A stretch of DNA of 64,000 bases from Eubacterium sp. An11 (GCF_002161065.1 NZ_NFLV01000008.1:1-64000); one strand, 5' to 3'; numbered from the stretch's first letter, positions 8,284 through 17,302 are shown. Notes: generated from the letters alone by a model not told the origin. Numbers and translations are program-made.

Positions 8284-9691
8284 CTTCTGTTATCGTAGTC
8301 GAGGCGACGGGACTCGAACCCACGGCCTCTGTGTCCCGAATGCTGATGGAATCCCACAGGTAATCATGGAGCATATTCTGAATCATATCAACTTCTCCTG
8401 CAGGAAATGCTTTGCAGAATCGATGAATCTTTGCAGAATCTGAGAGAGTTTTTTCCTGAAACCATTCCTTCACCAGATCAGTGAATAATTCATGAACTTC
8501 TTTATTAGGAATTATGAGTTTCAGCTGTTTTCCGGGAAGGCGGCCACACTGCGTCAGATATCCGGTAGAATAAAGAACACTCCAGATATTATCGATGGAA
8601 CTGTTGATATCTCTGTATGTCAGCTCCTGGCGGACAGATTTTACAATATATTTATTGTTTAACAGCTGCTCTACCTCATTTTTTGTGGTCTGATCTGCCT
8701 TTTTCAGCAAACGTCGCACGATATCATTTCCACTGGTATTTGCCCAGTAATTTTCCGGTTCCGCATCTTCATCCGATAACAGGGTATCACAATAATTGAT
8801 TACGTCCCACGGGCAATATACATTGATTTTTCCAAAAAGATACCCATCGTACCAGTCTTTCATTATATCTTTATAAGACGACAGGCCATAGAAGTCCAGC
8901 AAATCTGACACATCCTCATCGGTAAATCCGAAATACTCATCATATCTGCTGTCTGAAACTGTGTGCACTTTCAGATTATTTAATCCTGTGAAGATACTTT
9001 CCTTCGAAATCCGCAGACACCCTGTAAGGACAGCGAAAAAAAGAGCGTCGTTTGTTTTGAGTACATTTCCAAGCATGTTTCGGATCAGGCTGACCATTCT
9101 GTCATAATATCCGGCCTGGAATGCTTTATCCAGAGGAACGTCATATTCATCAATCAAAAGAATTACTTTTTGGTCATAATGTTTTGAAAGGAGCTGAGAA
9201 AGTGTCAGCAGGCTGTCTACCAGTAATTCATCGTTCATGGCAAATACTCCCTGATCCACGCGGATCAATGCTTCATATCTTTCCCGTTCATTTTCAGACA
9301 ATCTCGCACTTTCCCGTAAAAACTGAAATCTTGAGGCTTCTTTGCCGACGATATTCCGCAGAGCCGCGGATGCCGCCTCAAAACTCAACCCGTCCACGCT
9401 TTTCAGACTGACAGATATCACCGGAAACTGTCCCATATATTCCTCAATCAATTCTTTTTCCTGAGAAATTTTCAGTCCATTGAACAATTCTTTTCTGCCG
9501 CCAATTTCAAAAAAACATTTCAGCATGCTCAGGTTGAGAGTCTTTCCAAAGCGCCTTGGCCTGGTGAACAGATTCACTTCACCCCAATTCTGCAGCAACT
9601 CCGCAATGAACATTGACTTATCCACATAATAAAAATTATTTGTCCTTATCTTTTCAAATCCATCAATCCCGATGGGAAGTTTTTTTCGCAT
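8276..9691 (-). pseudogene. AAA-ATPase-like / PD-(D/E)XK family protein, C-terminally truncated
   Basis: The N terminus MRKKLPIGIDGFEKIRTNNFY opens the AAA-ATPase-like family (PF09820) often found in many copies in gut Firmicutes. A Walker A variant RPRRFGKT is at about residues 44-51 and a Walker B VILLIDEYD near 175-185. Members usually run to about 550-580 residues and end in a PD-(D/E)XK nuclease domain (PF08011). Here true similarity stops near 8330 at LWDSISIRDT. The last 17 codons (EAVGSSPVASTTITEAG) are a translation of the tRNA-like sequence. About 100 residues holding most of the nuclease domain are therefore missing, so the gene is probably dead. Function of intact members is not established. 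Confidence 0.85.
8299..8330 (-). other. tRNA 3'-end-like sequence, probable attachment-site remnant
   Basis: On the minus strand 8330-8299 reads like the T arm and acceptor 3' half of a tRNA: GTGGGTTCGAGTCCCGTC followed by CGCCTCG and an A at the discriminator position. Three Watson-Crick and two wobble pairs form the T stem. No 5' half is present: upstream sequence is the AAA-ATPase coding region. Integrases of this class often use tRNA 3' ends, and the terminator at 8253-8283 is where a tRNA terminator would sit. I saw no second copy near 4200-4700, so the other attachment end is not identified. Confidence 0.5.
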
Positions 9692-9861
9692 CTCCCCACG
9701 CCCCTTTCTCCGGCAAAAGCTTTATTTTACCAAACCGCCGCATCAACTTACAAGTAAGCCAAATATCACATTTTTCACTTTATCATGTAGCTTTCAGCTA
9801 GTCAATCCCCGTCCCGGGAAAAAGGACAACACAAAAGGCAGCTACTTTCTCAACATATTTC

Positions 9862-9890
9862 TTGCACTTTTCCCTCTTCTGTGCTATATT
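9862..9890 (+). promoter_or_regulatory. Sigma-70-type promoter for a small RNA
   Basis: TTGCAC (9862-9867) and TATATT (9885-9890) are separated by exactly 17 bp. Transcription would start near 9897. No protein gene follows on this strand, which is why a small RNA is proposed. Confidence 0.65.
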
Positions 9891-9896
9891 GAAAAC

Positions 9897-10003
9897 AGAA
9901 AGAGGGAAGCCAGAAAAACGGCCTACCCTCACATACTTTATAACTTACATCAACATGATGTCAGCCGTCAGCTAGTGCTAGTAGTTGGCGGCTATTTCTC
10001 TTT
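9897..10003 (+). ncRNA. Putative small RNA of about 100 nt, possible type I antitoxin
   Basis: A good promoter, a 5' stem (AGGG and GCC at 9903-9911 with GGC and CCCT at 9920-9929) and a 12-pair 3' hairpin (9963-9993) followed by a U-rich stretch define a compact transcription unit with no plausible ORF. Its 3' part is complementary to the end of a small hydrophobic ORF on the other strand (10056-9961). Convergent overlap of a short RNA and a short hydrophobic ORF is the layout of Fst/TxpA-type type I toxin-antitoxin loci. Transcription and function are inferred. Confidence 0.5.
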
Positions 10004-10056
10004 ATCCCTGAAAATCTTGTAAATAAGATCAATCCTTTTAATAAAATATATCCCAT
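9961..10056 (-). CDS. Small hydrophobic peptide ORF (31 aa), possible toxin
   Basis: An ATG at 10056 follows GAAAGGAAAG by 9 bases and opens MGYILLKGLILFTRFSG, a short hydrophobic segment, followed by a basic part (IKRNSRQ) and LLALADG. It is too short for ordinary gene calling and could be chance. Support comes only from the ribosome site, the hydrophobic then basic layout, and the antisense RNA across its 3' end. I know no family match. A possible minus-strand -10 (TAAAAT) lies near 10110. Confidence 0.3.
   Translation of the reverse strand: MGYILLKGLILFTRFSGIKRNSRQLLALADG
9963..9993 (+). terminator. Terminator hairpin of the putative small RNA
   Basis: A 31-base hairpin with 12 pairs (two of them G-U) and a 7-base loop, followed by ATTTCTCTTTA on the plus strand. 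It may work on both strands and would be shared with the convergent small ORF. Confidence 0.6.
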
Positions 10057-10219
10057 AAAGTAGTGCTTTCCTTTCTACTCTACTTTTCGTTTTTGATATT
10101 TATTATCTATTTTATCATAGGCTTCCAGGTTTATGTTATGTTGTTCAGGTGTTATTAATTGTCGTTCAGGTAGTTTTATGGCGTTTTCTCTGTTTCCGGG
10201 AAAACGAGAGGACATACAG
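10057..10219. other. Gene-free stretch before the RNase G duplication
   Basis: AT-rich in its first half. A GTTCAGGT motif occurs twice about 24 bp apart near 10145-10176. Nothing else is recognised. Confidence 0.4.
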
Positions 10220-10314
10220 GAAGCGGTTTCTTCCCTTTGTTGTGGATCATTTTTATCAGACCGAGAGCTGTCATGTCAATGACCTGGCAGTTGACCCGGT
10301 CTTTTTTACATTCT
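10220..10314 (-). repeat. 95-bp duplicated copy of the RNase G 3' end
   Basis: This stretch repeats 10438-10532 in direct orientation with only about 6 differences, all transitions. Read on the minus strand it still encodes the same peptide region (DRVNCQVIDMTALGL, then IKMIHNKGKKPL instead of VEMIRSKGKKPL), but it has no start of its own. It looks like a partial gene duplication downstream of rng. Confidence 0.85.
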
Positions 10315-10384
10315 GTTGAGACTGAGCACGGACATTTTCTGTCCTCCAAACACAGAGGAAGAGGAACAGATACAAAACCCTTCT

Positions 10385-11668
10385 TTATTCTGCAGCTTTT
10401 TCTGCACAGATTTTTTTCGCGTCCCGCACCTGCTCATGAAGCGGTTTCTTCCCTTTGCTGCGGATCATTTCCACCAGACCGAGGGCTGTCATGTCAATGA
10501 CCTGGCAGTTGACCCGGTCTTTTTTACATTCTTCTGCCAGAAAGGCGAGTAGTTTTTGCCGCTGTTCCTTTGTCTCCATATTGATGAAATCAATGAGGAT
10601 GATGCCGGACAGATTCCGGAGGCGCAGCTGTCTGGCAATTTCCGCGGCTGCTTCCCGGTTCATCTCATAAAAGATTTTGTCCGCGTGTTTTTTCTTTTTG
10701 GTGACGCTGCCGCTGTTGACATCGATGACCACCATGGCTTCCGTGGGTTCGATGACCAGACTGCCGCCGGAAGGCAGCCAGACGGTTTTCTGAAGGGCGG
10801 TTTCATAAAAATGGTCGAGACGATACAGCTTTTCCAGGGGATATACGTCGGTATACAGCGTGATCCGGCAGATACTGTTTGACGATTTCTGCTGACTTGC
10901 CGCCGGATTTTTATTATGGGATGGCAGTGGCGTACTGCCGCTGGAATATTCAGCGCCATAATATTGCCGCAGCTCCTCGTAGATTTCCGGACTGTCCGTG
11001 ACAATCTCATCAAGCTTTGCCGCCGGCAGTTCTTTTCCCAAAGTGATATAGTAAGGAGGTTCCCTGTATAAAAGACTCCTTGCCTCCGAGAACGCAGCTT
11101 TTTTCATCAGCGACTGGTATCGGGCTGTCAGCGCTGCCAGTTCTTTGTTAAGTTCTTCCTCCGGGGCACCTTCGGCGTTGGTGCGGACCACAATGCCGTA
11201 TTCTTCTCTTTTGTAACCGGCAGCGATGGCGGAAAGCCGTTCTCTCTCTGCTGTACCGCGAATTTTTTTGGACACGCCGGAACGTTTGTCGCCCAGAGTC
11301 AGGACGAAATATTTTCCGGTGAGACTCACGTTGCCGTCCGCCACCGGAAGTTTGGTCTTCACGGCATCTTTGGTGATCTGCACCAGGATGATATCGCCGC
11401 CGTACAGTTTATCCTCGTGACCCGGAGACAGTTTCACCGGCTGCTGTCCGTTTTTCGGAAGCCGATAGTAACATTTGCCTTTCTGACCGATTTCCAGAAA
11501 AGCCCCGTCGATGCCATCGGCCACCCGCTCCACCCGGGCGGCATATATGTTTCCCACGAGACTCTCCTGCTTTTTTGTTTCACAGTAAAGTTCCACGGGA
11601 AGACCATCCCTGAAATATCCGTAGCGGATGACGCCGGAATTTTCGGCGATAATCAATTTATGGTTCAT
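10385..11668 (-). CDS. rng: Ribonuclease E/G family protein, RNase G (427 aa)
   Basis: RNase G/E cleaves single-stranded AU-rich RNA in rRNA processing and mRNA decay. The start at 11668 (MNHKLIIAENSG) has GGAG 8 bases upstream; the longer frame has none. An S1-like RNA-binding domain is near residues 25-110 (GNIYAARVERVADGIDGAFLEIG). The catalytic metal-binding Asp residues are in MVVIDVNSG and IILIDFINM. The length matches the short RNase G form without the long E-type C terminus. The start overlaps the end of the DUF2344 gene by 11 bp. In many Clostridia ribosomal protein L21 (rplU) comes next; here a 95-bp partial copy of rng follows instead. Confidence 0.93.
   Translation of the reverse strand: MNHKLIIAENSGVIRYGYFRDGLPVELYCETKKQESLVGNIYAARVERVADGIDGAFLEIGQKGKCYYRLPKNGQQPVKLSPGHEDKLYGGDIILVQITKDAVKTKLPVADGNVSLTGKYFVLTLGDKRSGVSKKIRGTAERERLSAIAAGYKREEYGIVVRTNAEGAPEEELNKELAALTARYQSLMKKAAFSEARSLLYREPPYYITLGKELPAAKLDEIVTDSPEIYEELRQYYGAEYSSGSTPLPSHNKNPAASQQKSSNSICRITLYTDVYPLEKLYRLDHFYETALQKTVWLPSGGSLVIEPTEAMVVIDVNSGSVTKKKKHADKIFYEMNREAAAEIARQLRLRNLSGIILIDFINMETKEQRQKLLAFLAEECKKDRVNCQVIDMTALGLVEMIRSKGKKPLHEQVRDAKKICAEKAAE
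10438..10532 (-). repeat. 95-bp direct repeat, copy inside rng
   Basis: This is the parent copy, within the rng coding sequence and encoding the CQVIDMTALGLVEMIRSKGKKPL region. The partner is 10220-10314, 218 bp away. Confidence 0.85.
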
Positions 11669-12377
11669 TTGGATTCTCCACTGGCGCCGGCACATCTCTT
11701 CCCACAGCCCCCAGCGGCAGCAGTTCTCCATCCTTTTTCAGATAAGTTTCCAGACGGTGATACTGGAAAGCAAATGGCTCGTAATCGTATCCCAGATAAT
11801 TGCAGAAAGCCTCCATGACCAGCTGGGGCTTTAAATTCTCCGCGCTTCCTGTCACAAGGCGCATGAAAAGCTTCCCATCCTGCTCCCGGATGGCAAGGAT
11901 CATCGGAGAGATATCCACCTCTTTCTCGCTGCGCTTGGTCTTTTTGAGAATCGGGATCTGCTCCTGGAAATAGAAAGGCTCCGTCCGTTTCAGGAAAGCG
12001 TCCGTGTAATAATAGCCTTTCCGGAAGTCTACGAGATAGTCCGCCGCGGCCGTGACCGCCATACAGTTTTTCTCTTTCTCATCAATCTGTTTAAATTCCA
12101 GCACGGAAATGCCCTCATTCATCACGGCGTTCATCCGGTCCATCATTTCCTGACCGGAATAACACCAGTCAAAGGAAATGTCCACATACTCTCCTTCGCT
12201 GGTCATGCCGATGCCCAGAGGAGCGGCAAAACTCATGATCTGGTGCGGGCTCATGCCTCTGGAAAAGGAAACCGGAAGCTCTGCCCGCATCATAGCTTTA
12301 TGAAAGTATCGCTGTACATCCAGATGTCCGATAAATTTCAGGACTCCTGTTTTGCTCCATTTAATTCTTGCTTTCAC
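11658..12377 (-). CDS. TIGR03936 / DUF2344 radical-SAM-linked protein (239 aa)
   Basis: A small protein found nearly always next to, or fused to, TIGR03960 radical SAM proteins; its biochemical role is unknown. The N terminus KARIKWSKTGVLKFIGHLDVQRYF and the PHQIMSFAAPLGIG region are typical. I choose the GTG at 12377 because GGAGGAGG is 7 bases upstream; the in-frame TTG at 12395 lies within that site. It overlaps the upstream radical SAM gene by 17 bp and the downstream rng by 11 bp, so the three are one translationally coupled operon. Confidence 0.9.
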   Translation of the reverse strand: MKARIKWSKTGVLKFIGHLDVQRYFHKAMMRAELPVSFSRGMSPHQIMSFAAPLGIGMTSEGEYVDISFDWCYSGQEMMDRMNAVMNEGISVLEFKQIDEKEKNCMAVTAAADYLVDFRKGYYYTDAFLKRTEPFYFQEQIPILKKTKRSEKEVDISPMILAIREQDGKLFMRLVTGSAENLKPQLVMEAFCNYLGYDYEPFAFQYHRLETYLKKDGELLPLGAVGRDVPAPVENPNEP

Positions 12378-14247
12378 GGCAGACACCTCCTCCAAAACGA
12401 CTTGCGCCGCAGCCGGAGCATTTCTCCCGGCAGTTCGGCGTTACTTTTTCTTCCATGGCGTTATTCCACTCTCTCTTTAAGAATTCTTTGGTCACGCTGA
12501 TATCAATGAAATCCCACGGAAAGATTTCGTCGAGATTCCGCTCTCTTGTTGTATAAAAATGGTAATCCAGTCCGTTTTCCTCCATGGCCTCCATCCAGCG
12601 GTCATAATGGAAGAACTCTGTCCAGGCGTCATACAGGCAGCCTTTCTGATAAGCCGAGTAAATCACGTCGGCAATGCGGCGGTCACCCCGGGCGAGAATA
12701 CCTTCCAGCACCGTAGTCTTGGCGTCATGATATTTGAAAGAAAGGCTGCGGCGGTTATGCTGTGCCTTGAACTCGTCATTGACCAGATGAGCCCGGCGGT
12801 TATATTCCTCCACCTCGCACATGGACGCCCACTGGAACGGCGTAAATGGCTTCGGTACAAAGAAGGAACAGCTGGCCCCCACAGATACCCGGCCGTTTCT
12901 GTACTGGGAATCCAGTTTATAATAATGCATGGCGACTTTTTCGCACAGATGGGCGATGCCCTTCATATCTTCTTCTGTCTCCGTCGGCAGTCCCATCATG
13001 AAGTAAAGCTTCACTTTGTTCCAGCCGCCCTTGAAGGCTTCCTCGGCTCCGTGAAGGATATCTTCCTCTGTCAGTCCCTTGTTGATCACATCCCGCATCC
13101 GCTGAGTACCGGCCTCCGGGGCGAAGGTCAGGCTGCTTTTGCGCACATCCTGCACCTTGCTCATCACGTCCAGAGAGAAGGCGTCGATACGCAGAGACGG
13201 CAGGGCAATGTTGATATTTTTGCTGCGGAAATTGTCGATGAGATAATTGCACAGTTCCGGCAGCTCCCGGTAATCGCTGGAACTTAAGGAACTCAAAGAA
13301 ATCTCATCATTGCCGGTGGCTTTTAAGGAATTCTCCGCCACCCGCTCCAGCATGGAGAGGCTTCTTTCCCGGAGAGGACGATATACCATGCCTGCCTGAC
13401 AGAACCGGCATCCTCTCGTACATCCCCTCTGAATCTCCAGCACACAGCGGTCCTGCGTGACCTTGATGTACGGTACCAGCGGTTTTTCCGGATAGAAGGT
13501 GTTGTCCAGGTCCATCTGTACCTGGCGGAGTATCTTCACTGGCGCTTCCGGACAGTTTGGCTCCATGGAGGCGATGGTTCCGTCCTCATGATACTCTACA
13601 TCATAAAGGGAAGGGACATAGATACCCGGCACCCGGGCCGCTTTTTTCAGGAACTCTTTCCGGCTGCCGCCCTGAGCCTTGTGTTCTTTATATAAATCCA
13701 TGAGCTCGTAGTAGACGGTCTCGCTCTCTCCGATGTAAAACATATCAAAGAACGGCGCCAGCGGCTCCGGATTATAGGTACAAGGACCTCCGCCGATGAC
13801 AAACGGCGCGTCCTCCCGGCGGTCTTTGGCAAAGATGCCGATCTGCGCCAGATCAAGAAGCTGTAAAATATTTGTATAACACATTTCATACTGAATGGTG
13901 ATCAGAAGAAAATCAAACATAAACACCGGGTCCTGACTCTCCAGGGCAAACAGCGGGATCTTTTCTTCCCGCATTACTTTGTCAAGATCCACCCACGGAG
14001 AAAATACACGTTCGCACCAGATATCTTCCCGGCGATTCAGCTGCTCGTAGATGATCTTCATTCCAAGGTGGGACATGCCTATTTCATAAACGTCCGGGAA
14101 TGCCATACCGACCCGGATATCCACTGCATCCGGGTCCTTTATAACACTGTTGATCTCGTGACCGATATAGCGAACCGGCTTTTCGATGCTCAATAAAATC
14201 TCATCTTTCAGAGCCAGATTATCGGTGGTATTCATCATTTCCATCAT
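12361..14247 (-). CDS. TIGR03960 B12-binding-domain radical SAM protein (628 aa)
   Basis: First gene of the operon with DUF2344 and rng. The N-terminal part (about 30-190) resembles a cobalamin-binding fold (VGMAFPDVYEIGMSHLG, FVIGGGPCTYNPEPLAPF). The radical SAM core follows, with the cluster cysteines in RGCTRGCRFC (about residues 276, 280, 283). The C terminus has CREKCSGCGASRFGGGVC, a further Cys-rich segment. The enzyme should make a 5'-deoxyadenosyl radical. Its substrate is unknown; gene linkage to RNase G and ribosomal genes in relatives suggests an RNA or ribosome role. ATG at 14247 has AAGGA just upstream. Confidence 0.92.
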   Translation of the reverse strand: MMEMMNTTDNLALKDEILLSIEKPVRYIGHEINSVIKDPDAVDIRVGMAFPDVYEIGMSHLGMKIIYEQLNRREDIWCERVFSPWVDLDKVMREEKIPLFALESQDPVFMFDFLLITIQYEMCYTNILQLLDLAQIGIFAKDRREDAPFVIGGGPCTYNPEPLAPFFDMFYIGESETVYYELMDLYKEHKAQGGSRKEFLKKAARVPGIYVPSLYDVEYHEDGTIASMEPNCPEAPVKILRQVQMDLDNTFYPEKPLVPYIKVTQDRCVLEIQRGCTRGCRFCQAGMVYRPLRERSLSMLERVAENSLKATGNDEISLSSLSSSDYRELPELCNYLIDNFRSKNINIALPSLRIDAFSLDVMSKVQDVRKSSLTFAPEAGTQRMRDVINKGLTEEDILHGAEEAFKGGWNKVKLYFMMGLPTETEEDMKGIAHLCEKVAMHYYKLDSQYRNGRVSVGASCSFFVPKPFTPFQWASMCEVEEYNRRAHLVNDEFKAQHNRRSLSFKYHDAKTTVLEGILARGDRRIADVIYSAYQKGCLYDAWTEFFHYDRWMEAMEENGLDYHFYTTRERNLDEIFPWDFIDISVTKEFLKREWNNAMEEKVTPNCREKCSGCGASRFGGGVCRESKN

Positions 14248-14349
14248 TATTATTCCTTATCTAAAATATATGCTGTATTAATAAAATTTCGTAAATATGT
14301 TCCGGCTGTATGATAATACATAATTATAAAAACTTTGTCAAATAAAAAA

Positions 14350-14377
14350 CCGGACAGAAGAAAAACCCTCTGTCCGG
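14350..14377 (-). terminator. Rho-independent terminator of pgi
   Basis: Nine perfect pairs (14350-14358 with 14369-14377), followed on the minus strand by six T. It lies 20 bp after the pgi stop. Confidence 0.9.
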
Positions 14378-14397
14378 ATGTGGATTCAAGAAATCAA

Positions 14398-15981
14398 TTA
14401 AATCTCTAATAAATCACTGTATGCTTTCAATGCGCCGTCCGTATCGTGAGCCAGCACCCGTTTTGCCAGTACTTTGCCTAACTGCACGCCTTCCTGGTCA
14501 AAGCTGTTTAAGTTCCATACAAATCCCTGGAACATAACTTTATTCTCATAATGTGCCAGCAGCGCGCCAAGGGACTGAGGAGTTACCTGCTCGCCGATGA
14601 TGATGCTGGAAGGACGTCCGCCCTTGAAAGACTTGTTATTGTTCTCATCATCTTTACCGCAGGCGAAAGCAACAATCTGAGCGGCAACGTTTGCGCATAA
14701 CTTCTGCTGACTGGTGGAGCCTTCAATGACGGCGTCCATGCCCATCTGGTTCTTCTTGTATCCGACAAACTGCAGTGGAATGATATCAGAACCCTGATGA
14801 AGCAGCTGATAGAAGGAATGCTGTCCGTTGGTTCCAGGTTCGCCAAAGATGACCGGACCGGTTACGTAGTTGACATATTCGCCAAAACGATTGACGGTCT
14901 TACCGTTGGACTCCATATCCATCTGCTGTAAATGTGCAGGGAAACGGCTCAATGCCTGGGAATACGGAAGAACAGCAGTAGCAGGATAACCCTGTACGTT
15001 ACGTTCGTAAATACCAATCAGTGCGTCAAGCATATCCGGATTCTGTAATAAATCTTTGTTGGCAGCAAGCTTGTCTTCTTCTGCTGCGCCCTCTAAAACA
15101 GCCTCAAATACTTCCGGACCGAATGCCAGGGACAAAACAGCGCCGCCCACAGCAGAGCTGGAGGAGAAACGGCCGCCGATGTAATCATCCATAAAGAATG
15201 CAGCCAGATAATCATCGCCCTGTGCCAGAGGAGAAGTTTCGCTTGTTACGGCAAGCATATGGTCGGAAGGATTCAGTCCTGCCTTAACCAGAGCGTCTTT
15301 TACGAAAGCTTCGTTGGTCAGTGTCTCCAGTGTTGTTCCGGATTTGGAAACAACAATGAATAAGGAACGGGATACGTCGATGGAATTCAGTACAGCCGCC
15401 GCGTCATCCGGATCCACGTTGCTGATGAACTTCGCTTCCATCTTTAATGTATTGTTGGCCTTGGCCCAGTTCTCAAGAGCTAAGTATAAAGCACGAGGAC
15501 CCAGGTCGCTTCCGCCGATACCGATCTGAACAACTGTTGTAAAGGTTTCGCCTGCTGCGTTGGTAATCTCACCTGCATGCACCTTATTTGCAAACTCGGC
15601 AACCTTAGCCTGTACGCCAGTGTAGAACTCGCGCTTATTCACACCGTTTTCCACTACATCGTTACCCAGCTGTCTGCGTGCCAGGTGATGAAGAACCATA
15701 CGGTTCTCACCGGTGTTGATTCTTTCACCATTATAAAGAGCTTCAAACTTCTCAGAAAGCTGTGCCTCCTCTGCCAGTGCGGCAAGCTGTTCTAAAATTG
15801 TGTCATCGACTTCTTTGGCTGCATAATTATAGGAAAGTCCGGCAGCCATTGGAGTGGAATAACGGGCTACTCTCTCGGCACCGCTTTCTCCCTCCATCGC
15901 TTCGATGATGTTCACACGATTTTTCATTGTGGTCAGTTTCTGATAGGATTCCAGGGTATCCATATTCTTCCATGCAATCAT
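14398..15981 (-). CDS. pgi: Glucose-6-phosphate isomerase (527 aa)
   Basis: Interconverts glucose 6-phosphate and fructose 6-phosphate in glycolysis and gluconeogenesis, in the cytosol. The sugar-isomerase motifs are present: IGIGGSDLGPRAL (about 153-165), VVSKSGTTLET, and the family signature GEPGTNGQHSFYQLLHQG (about 380-397) with active-site His. The start at 15981 (MIAWKNMDTLESY) is set by GGAG 8 bases upstream; 21 earlier codons are open but lack a site. It is a single-gene unit with its own promoter and terminator. It is of the long bacterial type rather than the roughly 450-residue Bacillus type. Confidence 0.96.
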   Translation of the reverse strand: MIAWKNMDTLESYQKLTTMKNRVNIIEAMEGESGAERVARYSTPMAAGLSYNYAAKEVDDTILEQLAALAEEAQLSEKFEALYNGERINTGENRMVLHHLARRQLGNDVVENGVNKREFYTGVQAKVAEFANKVHAGEITNAAGETFTTVVQIGIGGSDLGPRALYLALENWAKANNTLKMEAKFISNVDPDDAAAVLNSIDVSRSLFIVVSKSGTTLETLTNEAFVKDALVKAGLNPSDHMLAVTSETSPLAQGDDYLAAFFMDDYIGGRFSSSSAVGGAVLSLAFGPEVFEAVLEGAAEEDKLAANKDLLQNPDMLDALIGIYERNVQGYPATAVLPYSQALSRFPAHLQQMDMESNGKTVNRFGEYVNYVTGPVIFGEPGTNGQHSFYQLLHQGSDIIPLQFVGYKKNQMGMDAVIEGSTSQQKLCANVAAQIVAFACGKDDENNNKSFKGGRPSSIIIGEQVTPQSLGALLAHYENKVMFQGFVWNLNSFDQEGVQLGKVLAKRVLAHDTDGALKAYSDLLEI

Positions 15982-16056
15982 AAAAAACGCTCCTTTTTGT
16001 TTTAATATTGTTAAGATGTCTTTTGAAATGGGGTCATACATCAAAACTTATAAACT

Positions 16057-16085
16057 ATTATACTAAAAAACACACCTGATTTCAA
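16057..16085 (-). promoter_or_regulatory. pgi promoter
   Basis: On the minus strand TTGAAA (16085-16080) and TATAAT (16062-16057) are separated by 17 bp. The predicted start of transcription leaves a leader of about 70 nt before the pgi ribosome site. Confidence 0.75.
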
Positions 16086-16242
16086 TGTATGATATTATAT
16101 TGAACGAAAAAAAGCACAAAAAATGGAACATTTATCCCGAAAAAACACACGTCCTGTGGCTTGAGAATGCCCTTTCTTGACGAAGTGGAAAATGTCCTGT
16201 AACATAAGAAAAACAGAATTCATCTGAAAGAAAGGATCCACT

Positions 16243-17229
16243 ATGACCAGACAGCAAGCCTGCCGGATTCTCGGCATACGCCCTGACGCATCCGGATCAG
16301 AGATCAAAAAAAGATACCGGAATCTTATGATGCAGGTGCACCCGGATGTCCATCATACTGTGCGAAAATCATATCCCTACAGCGCTAAGGACATCAACAG
16401 GGCCTACAGTTTCTTAAAAGACACTATGGGGGAAGCGCAAACTTTATCAAAGGGAGATTCCCGGCAAAAAACAGCGCAAACGTCCGGAACCCATGCATCC
16501 GGAAGTTCCTTTTCCGGCAGGGACAGTTCCAAAAGCGCGAAAAGATCAGCCGTCTGGGATGCCCCTGTGAATCCGCAGGCTTACACAGAGCGGGAGATAT
16601 ATCATTACGCAGAGGACTTTGACGGAACCATCATCGGCCATTTTACCATCGCCAGGGGAAAGTTTCTCTGGCAGCTGGAAGAAGACTTTCCTCTATTTTT
16701 GAGGAGTATTTACCAATGTGGCAAAAAGCTGCTGGACGACATCGACGATGCCCTGGGGCGCAGGGCCCCTTCAGCTTCCCGCATGGATATCCAGACAGAA
16801 CTTACCTATCTGCTGGCCCAGCAGTTTATTCACAGCACAGCGCTTCTAAGAGAACTGGCAAAGAAACAGTGGACGGAGGAAGACGGCGCCGTCATCTTTC
16901 TGATTTCTTCTATGCTGGAAAGCCCTGCGCCCTCCCCTTTATCCGCGAAAGAAGTATTGTATCCTGCCGGCATCCGACAGCACCGGCTTTATCTGAAAGA
17001 TCATGCAGGAAAGGAACTTGGCTATCTTTCTTTTCATGACGACCGCATGTATTATGTGGTGGTCCCTCTTCTTGAACAAAGAGGTGTGATGGTTCGGATC
17101 GAAGCGGCCGGCACGGCCCGAAAACTTCATCTGTGGCTGAAAGTACCGCCGGTGACGGCGGGACATATGCCGGAGAATCTGAATCTGAAAATTGAACATC
17201 TGTTGAATGAATATCGAAGATGGAAATAG
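16243..17229 (+). CDS. J-domain (DnaJ-like) protein of unknown role (328 aa)
   Basis: The first 65 residues form a J domain: ACRILGIRPDASGSEIKKRYRNLMMQVHPDVHH, with the HPD motif that triggers ATP hydrolysis by DnaK. The Gly/Phe and zinc-finger regions of true DnaJ are absent. After a Ser-rich linker (about 75-110) comes a 200-residue domain I do not recognise (REIYHYAEDFDGTIIGHF, then FPLFLRSIYQCGKKLLDDID). It is probably a specialised DnaK co-chaperone. It stands alone on the plus strand, convergent with the histidine phosphatase and separated from it by a hairpin. GGATCC near the ATG offers a weak ribosome site. Confidence 0.85.
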   Translation: MTRQQACRILGIRPDASGSEIKKRYRNLMMQVHPDVHHTVRKSYPYSAKDINRAYSFLKDTMGEAQTLSKGDSRQKTAQTSGTHASGSSFSGRDSSKSAKRSAVWDAPVNPQAYTEREIYHYAEDFDGTIIGHFTIARGKFLWQLEEDFPLFLRSIYQCGKKLLDDIDDALGRRAPSASRMDIQTELTYLLAQQFIHSTALLRELAKKQWTEEDGAVIFLISSMLESPAPSPLSAKEVLYPAGIRQHRLYLKDHAGKELGYLSFHDDRMYYVVVPLLEQRGVMVRIEAAGTARKLHLWLKVPPVTAGHMPENLNLKIEHLLNEYRRWK

Positions 17230-17264
17230 ATGATGATCTGGTTTGAGAAAAAATCTGCCATGAT

Positions 17265-17295
17265 TAAGAAAGAATCCTGCAAAGCAGGATTCTCC
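17265..17295. repeat. Dispersed 31-bp hairpin repeat, copy 1 (bidirectional terminator)
   Basis: A 10-pair hairpin (17271-17280 with 17284-17293, loop AAA) between two convergent genes. The 31-bp block is identical to 40040-40070, so it is a dispersed element as well as a likely terminator. Confidence 0.75.
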
Positions 17296-17302
17296 CGGTA
17301 TT

